A stretch of 64,000 nucleotides of DNA. Source: Alteromonadaceae bacterium. GTDB lineage: Bacteria; Pseudomonadota; Gammaproteobacteria; Enterobacterales; Alteromonadaceae. Both the position numbers and the translations under genes were made by a program. Of the stretch, positions 25,360 to 33,336 are shown piece by piece; positions within the stretch are counted from its first letter, which is position 1; the number at the start of each line of letters is the position of its first letter. The stretch lies in contig WKFJ01000056.1 in the NCBI GenBank assembly GCA_014872785.1, forward strand, positions 1 to 64,000, written 5' to 3'. The notes beneath the pieces were generated by a model. The model saw only the letters and a list, made by a program, of their open reading frames with translations, had not been told where the DNA came from and searched no databases.

Positions 25360-26538
25360 ATGAAAAGATTACTGACATCAATGGTTGCGGCCGCTGGTCT
25401 GTTAAGCGTGACAGGCACAAGTGTGGCACAGATAATCAAAACCAACGATTTGAATCGGTATTGCGGTCAAGACGGCATTCAGCGTCAAACGGTGTTGTAT
25501 CTCGACCAGGGCGTGATTGGTAAACAAGATCCTCTTTGGTACAAAGACATTGTGAATAAGCTGCGCTTTTTACCTGGTGAACGGATCAAAGTGGTGACCA
25601 TCAAAGATGGTGGCTCAGAAGTTGAGCTGGCGTGGGAGAGTTGTTATCCAGGTTGGACGCCTCAAAAAGCCAAAGAAATCAAAGACTCTGAAAGCTCACT
25701 CACCTTGTTCACCGGTTCCGCGTTGGATGCTGTCAAAGATGACCAGAAGTTTTTTACCAATAACTTTCAGCGAGCGCTGGCACATCCATTGGCCGGCAGC
25801 AAATATGACGATAAGCCGCGCTTTAATCTGAACAATTTCCCGACCAAAAAATTGGTGGAAGCCCTGTACTACGATTCCAAGCGTCTTGAATACAAAGACG
25901 GTGTCAGTCGCGTGATCATGTTTTCAGATATGATTGAGAAGTCAGAGTTGGTCTCTCATTCAGCGATGTCACCGGATACGGCAGCACAGAAAACGGCTGA
26001 GCGGTTTCCGATGTTCTTACATCATGCTGACTTTTATATCTACGGCATCAATTACACGCATGGTGAATCAGAACTCAATTCCAAAATGGAACTGTTTTGG
26101 CGTGATTACCTTTTACATTCTGGTGCGAATATCGCGCATTATGGTAATCAGCTAGTTGTGCCCCGTGGCGATGAAATGTTTTCCGTGCAAAGTTACACAG
26201 GGCATGTGGTAGATGGTGACGGTAATAAGGTCATCGCAAGAATGCGATTGGGCTATTACAACACCGGTGAGTTGACGTTTAGCTTACTGACCGTAGGTGA
26301 TGAGATTTTACCTATCAAGGGCTCCATTATTACATCCGGCCAGAATCTTGAACTAAACGGCACGGTCACCGCGTCGACGTTTGAGGGCTTTAGCAAAGGG
26401 GATAGAGTAAAATTAACCGGGTCTTCAAAAGAGTTGTCTGGAAAGATTGGGGCACCTGATGACAGAACGGTGGACAAGAAGGGTCAGCAATACCTGTTTG
26501 ATGTGTCGTTTTCTAAAGATACGAATTTGTCACTATAG
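25360..26538 (+). CDS. Periplasmic protein with a vWA-like domain
   Basis: 392 residues from the ATG at 25360. Signal peptide ends near SVAQ (residue 24). Residues 45-200 have a vWA-like pattern: a VLYLDQ strand, an LPGERIKVVTIKD strand, and a SRVIMFSDM strand. The metal site is not canonical because DQGVI replaces DxSxS. The C-terminal 120 residues look beta-rich. Third gene of the envelope set, followed by a terminator. Confidence 0.6.
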   Translation: MKRLLTSMVAAAGLLSVTGTSVAQIIKTNDLNRYCGQDGIQRQTVLYLDQGVIGKQDPLWYKDIVNKLRFLPGERIKVVTIKDGGSEVELAWESCYPGWTPQKAKEIKDSESSLTLFTGSALDAVKDDQKFFTNNFQRALAHPLAGSKYDDKPRFNLNNFPTKKLVEALYYDSKRLEYKDGVSRVIMFSDMIEKSELVSHSAMSPDTAAQKTAERFPMFLHHADFYIYGINYTHGESELNSKMELFWRDYLLHSGANIAHYGNQLVVPRGDEMFSVQSYTGHVVDGDGNKVIARMRLGYYNTGELTFSLLTVGDEILPIKGSIITSGQNLELNGTVTASTFEGFSKGDRVKLTGSSKELSGKIGAPDDRTVDKKGQQYLFDVSFSKDTNLSL

Positions 26539-26550
26539 TTAGTTATATTT

Positions 26551-26594
26551 AGGCGCGAGTTACCCCGAAAATATGGTAGCTACGCGCCTTTTTT
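26551..26594 (+). terminator. Rho-independent terminator
   Basis: Stem AGGCGCG / CGCGCCT with an inner GTTACC / GGTAGC part, followed by a run of six T. It ends the 18.7-26.5 kb operon. Confidence 0.75.
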
Positions 26595-26604
26595 ATCTAC
26601 TGCT

Positions 26605-27351
26605 TCACTTGCGTTTCATGCCCGGATAGGCGCCTTTGGCATAAAAAGATTGGCACAGGTGCTTAATACACTCAAAGGCCGTTGAGCAATCCATGCCATC
26701 GAAATTCTTCACGTATTCAGCTAACGCTAACATGCCCATAAGGTGTGCCTCAACGAAAGGCACAGGGCAGGCGTTGAATTGTTTTTTAGCCGGATTGCCG
26801 ACGCGAATAAAAACGTTGCTATCCTGATTTTCGATGCTGAAGTTTTTATTTTCATCACCGTGATTGGAAAATTCGCACGCAGGTAAAAATCCCAATAGTA
26901 CCCCAATAACAATGGGTAATTCTGTCTTGGTAATTTGGATTTTGATCTTCTTGGTCTTCCACGCATATTCTTTGGTGCCATTCTTTAGCTTTTCTGCGGA
27001 TTCCAGCGACACCGTCTTCCAGTGACCCTGCGTTTCATCGCGTGATACGCAGACGGCGGCTTGCTTGCCATGGGACTTAATCGACATATACGCTTTTTTA
27101 TCTTCACCAGCGGATGCTTTGGGTGTGGAGGTGGATGCGCGTTGTGCTGGGGCGTTGTTTGCATATGGTTGATGCCCTTGTTGAGCGTGAGGCGTGTTGC
27201 GTTGCTGAGAGAGCGCTTGTGGCGATGCTGGTGCAAATGCTGGTGGTTGTGCTGGTGCTGAACCTGATTGGCTGTGAAACGCGTTTTGTGGCTGTTGTCG
27301 CTGACCATTGAGCGAGTTTGCTGGTGGGTGCGGCTGATGAAATTGAGTCAT
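26605..27351 (-). CDS. Hypothetical protein with Gln/Pro-rich N-terminus
   Basis: 248 residues, GGAG 6 nt before the ATG. The first 85 residues are low complexity (Gln, Pro, Ala, His). Residues 90-240 form a compact domain with strands KIKIQITKTELPIVIGVLLGF and a C-terminal helix. No family recognised. The overall plan (disordered tail plus a small beta domain) is compatible with nucleic acid binding, but nothing proves it. It diverges from the giant gene at 27528; the shared dyad at 27436 has no well-placed leftward -10. Confidence 0.6.
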   Translation of the reverse strand: MTQFHQPHPPANSLNGQRQQPQNAFHSQSGSAPAQPPAFAPASPQALSQQRNTPHAQQGHQPYANNAPAQRASTSTPKASAGEDKKAYMSIKSHGKQAAVCVSRDETQGHWKTVSLESAEKLKNGTKEYAWKTKKIKIQITKTELPIVIGVLLGFLPACEFSNHGDENKNFSIENQDSNVFIRVGNPAKKQFNACPVPFVEAHLMGMLALAEYVKNFDGMDCSTAFECIKHLCQSFYAKGAYPGMKRK

Positions 27352-27435
27352 AAATCACTCCGAAAGTAAAAGATATTGGTAGTGTCTCGTACTTGTATAT
27401 TCTCGCTACTAAATGGTGCCAGCAAAAATCATGGG

Positions 27436-27495
27436 CTAGACCGAGGTATTCACCAGACCCTAGCGACCCTTTAATTTATTGTACTCGGTTAGGAT
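27436..27495 (+). promoter_or_regulatory. Activator-type promoter: 28-bp dyad plus -10
   Basis: Dyad 27436-27463 (halves CTAGACC and ACCCTAG, centre GGTATTCACC). TAGGAT at 27490-27495 follows after 26 nt. Start of the giant cysteine-rich protein gene is 33 nt further on. Confidence 0.8.
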
Positions 27496-27527
27496 GCGCA
27501 GCATAGCAGAACTATGAGGTGCACAAC

Positions 27528-30500
27528 GTGTTACGACAACTATGGCTAATGCTTTGTATGATGGTGGTGTCCACCCTCTCGTATGGGCAAGTGCAAGTGG
27601 AGCTGGAAACCATTAAGGCGTTCCCAGTGGCTAAACCGCTTTATTTTGATTCCGGTGAGCCCATAGCGGTCATTGATACGGGGATCATTACAGATAGTGA
27701 CGGTAAGCAAGCACGCGGTCCGCACCAGTTCATATTCACATTGGCCGCTGATGCGCCTTATCCCGTAGTCATCCGGGGGCAAGTTGTGAACCCAGGTGAC
27801 CAACTTGTGCTTACTGAAAACCTCTCGTTAACCGGCGGAAGTTTTCAAAGTCCGGTGTATCCGGCGGTCGATGGTGTTTCTGGTCTGTCTAACTTCACAT
27901 TGGCTATCCCTGAAATATTTATCAATACATGTCCTGAAGGTTTTGAAGAGCGTCCCGAATACTGCTATCGCGTGACCTATGAAGCGCTGATTTATACGTG
28001 TCCTGCTGACATGAGCTTCAGAGAAACCACTAAAGAGTGTACCCAAGTCGAAACGGTGCCGTCGAATGCATTTTGTGAAGCACCGTACCAGTTGGTAGGC
28101 GGTCTGTGTGTCAACGAGTTCGCTGTACCGGCAACAGAAAACTGCCCCACGACGGCGGGTTGGACGAATAATGGCGCAGAATGTAGCTATTATGACGCCG
28201 CGCCCGCCACAGGATGCCCTACCGGCTATGAGCTATTTGATGGCGCTTGCTATCAAAAGACCACAGCTGAAACTGAGTGCCCTCTTAACTACACCAAACA
28301 AGGTACAACGTGCAGTATTTTTGATTCCGTTGATGTCCTTTCTTGCCCAGACGGCTATGTCGTGCAATCGGGCAACTGCGCGCAAGTTGTTGATGCGACG
28401 ACCAGTTGTGATAGTGGTTATATTGATAATGGGTCGGGCTGTCAGCGTGATGAAAGTTTGGTTGTTGACGGTTGCCCATCAGGATATGACTATGAACTAG
28501 GCCAATGTTTTGCGCTGATCGATGCTGATACGTATTGTGATCCTGGCTATGTAAAAATCAACGGGCAATGCGAAAAGTTCGAAACCCAAGGGGTGGCCAG
28601 TTGCCCATCTGGCTACTTAGAAGCGTCAGGGAATTGCTATCTGATCACCCAGGGCAATACCCATTGCCCAAGTGGGTATACCAAATCTGGTACGACCTGT
28701 TCGCTGTTTCAGACCCAAGGCATCGAAGCATGCCCAAGCGGTTATTTACTGCAATCTGATTCGTGCTATCAAGTGACGGCGGGCAATACCCATTGCCCAG
28801 ATGCTTACACCAAATCAGGCACGACCTGTTCAAAATATGAGTCAGAAAATGTGGTGACCTGTCCGTCAGGTTATGACATTGATAATGGCTACTGTAAAGT
28901 CGTACTAGATGCGAACAAACATTGCCCCACTAACTACACCATGTCTGGCACGACATGTTCGCTTTTTCAGACGCAAAGTGCTTCATCTTGTCCATCAGGC
29001 TATGTTATCGATTCGGGAAATTGCCATGCACTAAGTGCCGCTTATACGTCTTGCCCTAGCGGGTATTCTAAGTCTGGTACAACGTGCAGTTTGTTCCAAA
29101 CCCAAAGTGCCTCGTCATGTCCATCGGGCTATTTATTGCAATCCGGCAACTGTCATCAGGTGACCAATGCCACGACCTCTTGCCCAAGCGGATATACCAA
29201 GTCTGGTACAACGTGCAGCCTATTTCAAAGCCAAGGGGCGACAGGGTGCCCTTCAGGTTATTACTACACAGGCAGCGCCTGCCAACAAGTGACCAATGCC
29301 ACGACCTCTTGTCCTAGCGGATATACCAAATCTGGTACAACGTGCAGCCTATTTCAAAGCCAAGGGGCATCATCTTGTCCATCGGGCTATTTATTACAAT
29401 CCGGCAACTGCCACCAAGTGGTTAACGCCACGACCTCTTGCCCAAGCGGGTATACCAAATCTGGTACAACGTGCAGCCTATTTCAAAGCCAAGGGGCGAC
29501 AGGGTGCCCTTCTGGTTATTACTACACAGGTAGTGCCTGCCAACAAGTGACCAATGCCACGACCTCTTGCCCTAGCGGGTATTCCAAGTCTGGTACAACG
29601 TGCAGTCTATTTCAAAGCCAAAGTGCCTCGTCATGTCCATCGGGCTATTTATTGCAATCCGGCAACTGTCATCAGGTGACCAATGCCACGACCTCTTGCC
29701 CTAGCGGGTATGCCAAGTCTGGTACAACGTGCAGTCTATTTCAAAGCCAAGCGCCCACGGGATGCCCTTCGGGATACCTGTATTACAACAACAATTGTTA
29801 TCTGATTTCTAATGCATCAACCTCTTGTCCAAGTGGGTACACCAAGTCTGGGACGACGTGCTCTAAATATGAGACCAGAAATGTCATTTCTTGTCCGTCA
29901 GGCTATGACATTGATGGTGGTTATTGTAAACGCGTCGTGAACGGCAACACCCATTGTCCTAGTGGATACAGTAAGTCTGGGACGACGTGCAGTTTATTTC
30001 AGTCCCAAGGCGTTGCGTCATGCCCAAGTGGTTATGTCAGTTATAATGGCAACTGCCATCAACGCACCGATACCACCAAAATATGTAATAGCGGGTATTC
30101 CTATGACAGCAACACTAACACTTGCCGCTATGTACAGTTTCAGAACATCCACTCGTGTGATAATGGTTACGTTAATGTCAGCGGTTCGTGTTACCCGCTC
30201 GTCACCCCAACCAGTACTTATTGTCCTAGCGGCTATTCGTGGAGTAATACCTACGGGCGATGCGAGATGTCTACGTGCCCAAGTGGTTACACTTATGACC
30301 CCAGTGAAGGTAACTGTGGCCAGTGGCGTTACGATGGCCCTGAGCAAAAGTGCCCGTCTGATTACCCTTATGAATCCAATGCCTTTCCTGACAAGTGCTA
30401 TCAATTGCATCCAACACTTGGGAATTATAACAGCGTTGAGCCCGGCGATACTGCGGCATGCGGCGGCGGCGATTGGTATGCCTCAAACGGTGGGCGCTGC

Positions 30501-33230
30501 CTGCTGTACACCGATGAGTATAACCCGCCAATCTGTACCAGCTATGGCAGCAGTTCAAAGTACACGCAATATTCAGGATGTCGTACGTACATCAGGACAT
30601 CGGGTACGGTGTATGTGGGTGAACTGATAGTTAATTGTCCGTCTGGCAGCACGCGCTACGGAGACACCTGCAGAAGTTTGAATATGTATTGGCAGGCTGG
30701 GAATTGCGCTTCTACGTATTCACTTCGAGAAAGTTCCCCGCACTGCATCAAGACAAGTACCCATACGCCTAGTTACAGCTGCTCAAGCGGGTGGACAAAT
30801 GTCAGTAATTCCTATTGCCGTTACAATACCGCGACTAATACCGTTGGTAATTGCGCCAGTGGGTATACCTTAAATACTGGCAACGGTAATTGCGAAAAAA
30901 CAACGACGCAGAGTGTAACGTATTCTTGTAATAGCGGATACCACACTTACCAGACATCACTGTGCCGGGCAAATAGCGCAACGACCACCGTTGGCGGTTG
31001 TGATAGCGGGTTCACCTTGAACACGTCAACAGGTTTGTGCGCACGAACATTAACGCAAACGGTCAGTTACAACTGTCCAAGCGGGACAGCAACGCATACG
31101 ACTTCGACTTGCCGGGCAAACAATGAAACCCATTCGGTGGGATCGTGCGCCAGTGGTTATGCCTTAAATACCTCCAATGGCAACTGCGAACGCACGCTCA
31201 CCCAAGGTGTGTCATATAATTGTGCAAGTGGCACTAGCAGCTACCAGACGACAAAATGCTTGGCCAACTCGGCCACCAATAGTGCCGGTAATTGCGCCAG
31301 TGGCTATACGCTTAATACCAGCAACGGTAATTGCGAGCGCACCTTGAGCCAAACGGTCTCCTACCATTGTCCAAGTGGGACAACGACTTACAATACCAGT
31401 CAGTGTAAAGCGACGGCGACGACCAACTCGGTTGGCTCATGCGCCAGTGGCTATACACTTAATACCAGTAACGGTGATTGCGAGCGTACCCTAACACAAG
31501 GTGTATCGTATAATTGTGCCAGCGGCTATAGTACTTATGACACCTCTCGTTGCTTGGCAAGTTCTTCTACGACCAGTGTAGGCTCATGTGCCAGCGGCTA
31601 TTCGCTTAATACCAGCAACGGTAATTGCGAGCGCACCTTAACGCAAACGGTGTCTTACCATTGTCCAAGTGGGACAACGACCTACAATACTAGTCAGTGT
31701 AAAGCAACGGCCACGACCAACTCGGTTGGCTCATGTGCCAGTGGCTATACACTTAATACCAGTAACGGTGATTGCGAGCGCACCTTAACTCAGACGGTGG
31801 ACTACCATTGTGCCAGTGGTACTGCCACCTACCAAACCTCGAAATGTTTGGCCAATACCGCGACCAATTCAATTGGCAATTGCGCCAGTGGTTATTCACT
31901 TAATACCAGTAACGGCAATTGTGAGCGTACCTTATCACAGTCAGTTGATTACTATTGTACGGGGGCAAATACCCTGTATGACGTGGATCAATGTAAAGCG
32001 GATTCGGCCAGCAGTAGCGTGGGGAATTGCGCCAGTGGGTATACGCTAAATACCAGTAACGGGAACTGCGAGCGCACCTTAACCCAAGGTGTTACCTACA
32101 GCTGTAACACTGGATACCATATTTTTGAGGTATCAAGTTGCCGTGCTGATGGTGCCACCACAACGGTAGGCTCGTGCACCGCAGGATTTACGTTAAATAC
32201 GACCAGCGGTATCTGTGAACGGACATTAACCCAAGGTGTCACCTACTCCTGTGACAGCGGTTCAAGTACTTACCTGGTCAGTCAGTGTTTGGCTGATGCG
32301 CCCAATCTTGCCACAGGCTCTTGTCAAAGCGGGTGGTCAAGAAATGACAGTAACGGTGATTGCGAGCGCACACTGACGCAGCATGTGACCTATTCATGCG
32401 ACCCGGGCAAAACCACGTATAACACCAGTCAATGCACCAATGATGTCGCGACCGATACGGTGGGTAATTGTGAATCAGGATGGTCAAGAAATGACAGTAA
32501 TGGTAACTGTGAACGCACACTCGTTCTTGGCTATAACTACAGTTGCTCGGGTGACTGGAGCTTGTTTAACGTCTCGCAATGTAAAGAAAATACGTCAACA
32601 GCCAGCGTTGGCAGTTGTGAAACAGGTTTTACGTTAAATGCTACCACCGGGGTATGTGAGCGCACGTTACTTTCAGGTTATAACTACCATTGCACCACCG
32701 GTTACAGTAACTACAACACCGATGAATGTAAGGCCAATTCCGTCAGCTACACGGTGGGAGCTTGCCCCAGCGATTATGTGCTAAATCAAATTAACGGCAA
32801 TTGCGAGTACTACGATGAGCGACAAGTTAACTATGTATGTGAAAGTGGTTACGTCAATGCTCAATCCGGCGAGTGTTTGGCGGTGTCGGCCTCCGCCGAC
32901 ATTGGCAACTGTAGCAGTGGTTATGTGTGGAATGCCTCTAATGGTCTTTGTGAAGCGATTCAAAGTCAGCCGTACGACTACAGTTGTGACCCGGTAGATG
33001 GCGCACAAAGTGTCTCGTTAACGGGCAGTGCGTGCGACGTGGTTTTTGAGGAAAATCACCAAACAGAATGTGCCCCAGGCGCAGAAAAAAGTGCAGATGG
33101 CACCTTATGCTCGACACTACACACAGTTGGCGCATCGGCGACTTGTTCGGTTGGTTTAATCTTTAATCCAGATGAGAACAACTGCGTTAAAGAGGAAATT
33201 ATTCCTTTTAGCAACACCAGCGCACAATAA
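27528..33230 (+). CDS. Giant secreted cysteine-rich repeat protein
   Basis: 1900 residues from the GTG at 27528, chosen because GAGG lies 9 nt upstream; an in-frame GTG at 27519 touches that site. Signal peptide ends near SYGQ. A non-repetitive N-terminal domain (about 20-140) is shared with the protein at 33337. Then follow about 17 copies of a 43-residue unit with four cysteines (CPSGY-x-KSGTTC then CPSGY-x6-C), a linker, and about 14 copies of a second 49-residue unit (CASGYTLNTSNGNCERTL then C-x12-C). All cysteines are regularly paired, so a long disulphide-braced rod is likely. It is controlled by the promoter type of the conjugation genes, which suggests a surface or mating-contact role. 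Confidence 0.85.
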   Translation: MLRQLWLMLCMMVVSTLSYGQVQVELETIKAFPVAKPLYFDSGEPIAVIDTGIITDSDGKQARGPHQFIFTLAADAPYPVVIRGQVVNPGDQLVLTENLSLTGGSFQSPVYPAVDGVSGLSNFTLAIPEIFINTCPEGFEERPEYCYRVTYEALIYTCPADMSFRETTKECTQVETVPSNAFCEAPYQLVGGLCVNEFAVPATENCPTTAGWTNNGAECSYYDAAPATGCPTGYELFDGACYQKTTAETECPLNYTKQGTTCSIFDSVDVLSCPDGYVVQSGNCAQVVDATTSCDSGYIDNGSGCQRDESLVVDGCPSGYDYELGQCFALIDADTYCDPGYVKINGQCEKFETQGVASCPSGYLEASGNCYLITQGNTHCPSGYTKSGTTCSLFQTQGIEACPSGYLLQSDSCYQVTAGNTHCPDAYTKSGTTCSKYESENVVTCPSGYDIDNGYCKVVLDANKHCPTNYTMSGTTCSLFQTQSASSCPSGYVIDSGNCHALSAAYTSCPSGYSKSGTTCSLFQTQSASSCPSGYLLQSGNCHQVTNATTSCPSGYTKSGTTCSLFQSQGATGCPSGYYYTGSACQQVTNATTSCPSGYTKSGTTCSLFQSQGASSCPSGYLLQSGNCHQVVNATTSCPSGYTKSGTTCSLFQSQGATGCPSGYYYTGSACQQVTNATTSCPSGYSKSGTTCSLFQSQSASSCPSGYLLQSGNCHQVTNATTSCPSGYAKSGTTCSLFQSQAPTGCPSGYLYYNNNCYLISNASTSCPSGYTKSGTTCSKYETRNVISCPSGYDIDGGYCKRVVNGNTHCPSGYSKSGTTCSLFQSQGVASCPSGYVSYNGNCHQRTDTTKICNSGYSYDSNTNTCRYVQFQNIHSCDNGYVNVSGSCYPLVTPTSTYCPSGYSWSNTYGRCEMSTCPSGYTYDPSEGNCGQWRYDGPEQKCPSDYPYESNAFPDKCYQLHPTLGNYNSVEPGDTAACGGGDWYASNGGRCLLYTDEYNPPICTSYGSSSKYTQYSGCRTYIRTSGTVYVGELIVNCPSGSTRYGDTCRSLNMYWQAGNCASTYSLRESSPHCIKTSTHTPSYSCSSGWTNVSNSYCRYNTATNTVGNCASGYTLNTGNGNCEKTTTQSVTYSCNSGYHTYQTSLCRANSATTTVGGCDSGFTLNTSTGLCARTLTQTVSYNCPSGTATHTTSTCRANNETHSVGSCASGYALNTSNGNCERTLTQGVSYNCASGTSSYQTTKCLANSATNSAGNCASGYTLNTSNGNCERTLSQTVSYHCPSGTTTYNTSQCKATATTNSVGSCASGYTLNTSNGDCERTLTQGVSYNCASGYSTYDTSRCLASSSTTSVGSCASGYSLNTSNGNCERTLTQTVSYHCPSGTTTYNTSQCKATATTNSVGSCASGYTLNTSNGDCERTLTQTVDYHCASGTATYQTSKCLANTATNSIGNCASGYSLNTSNGNCERTLSQSVDYYCTGANTLYDVDQCKADSASSSVGNCASGYTLNTSNGNCERTLTQGVTYSCNTGYHIFEVSSCRADGATTTVGSCTAGFTLNTTSGICERTLTQGVTYSCDSGSSTYLVSQCLADAPNLATGSCQSGWSRNDSNGDCERTLTQHVTYSCDPGKTTYNTSQCTNDVATDTVGNCESGWSRNDSNGNCERTLVLGYNYSCSGDWSLFNVSQCKENTSTASVGSCETGFTLNATTGVCERTLLSGYNYHCTTGYSNYNTDECKANSVSYTVGACPSDYVLNQINGNCEYYDERQVNYVCESGYVNAQSGECLAVSASADIGNCSSGYVWNASNGLCEAIQSQPYDYSCDPVDGAQSVSLTGSACDVVFEENHQTECAPGAEKSADGTLCSTLHTVGASATCSVGLIFNPDENNCVKEEIIPFSNTSAQ
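28600..29995 (+). repeat. 129-bp tandem repeats inside the giant gene
   Basis: Copies are spaced exactly 129 bp (for example at 29163, 29292, 29421, 29550, 29679), 43 codons each. Central copies are nearly identical at DNA level, outer copies are diverged. This indicates recent expansion or gene conversion. Confidence 0.85.
30780..32900 (+). repeat. 147-bp tandem repeats inside the giant gene
   Basis: A second repeat type of 49 codons, for example starts at 31294 and 31441. Each encodes an NTSNGNCERTL block and two further cysteines. About 14 copies, central ones most alike. Confidence 0.8.
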
Positions 33231-33244
33231 CCAAAAATAGTCCG

Positions 33245-33304
33245 CTAGGGTTAGGTGTTTACTACACCCTAGCGGCACCTCTTCTTTCCTGCCAACGATA
33301 AAAT
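33245..33304 (+). promoter_or_regulatory. Activator-type promoter: 28-bp dyad plus -10
   Basis: Dyad 33245-33272 (halves CTAGGGT and ACCCTAG). TAAAAT at 33299-33304 follows after 26 nt. It drives the second cysteine-rich gene and the beta-rich gene after it. Confidence 0.85.
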
Positions 33305-33336
33305 TAGCGCCATTCTATTCTCATTGGGTTTGATAC

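Noticed and set aside
27404-27463. Leftward promoter from the dyad at 27436 for the 26605-27351 gene
   Set aside because: At 26 nt the hexamer is GTAGCG; only a shifted TAGCGA is present, which does not fit the TANNNT pattern.
29962-30627. Open frame of 221 codons in another frame of the giant gene
   Set aside because: It lies wholly inside the cysteine-rich repeat gene; repeats create long shadow frames. It has no ribosome site and a composition unlike a real protein.
28600-32900. CRISPR-like regular direct repeats
   Set aside because: The 129-bp and 147-bp periodicities are in frame within one long protein gene, repeats are contiguous without spacers, and no cas genes are near.
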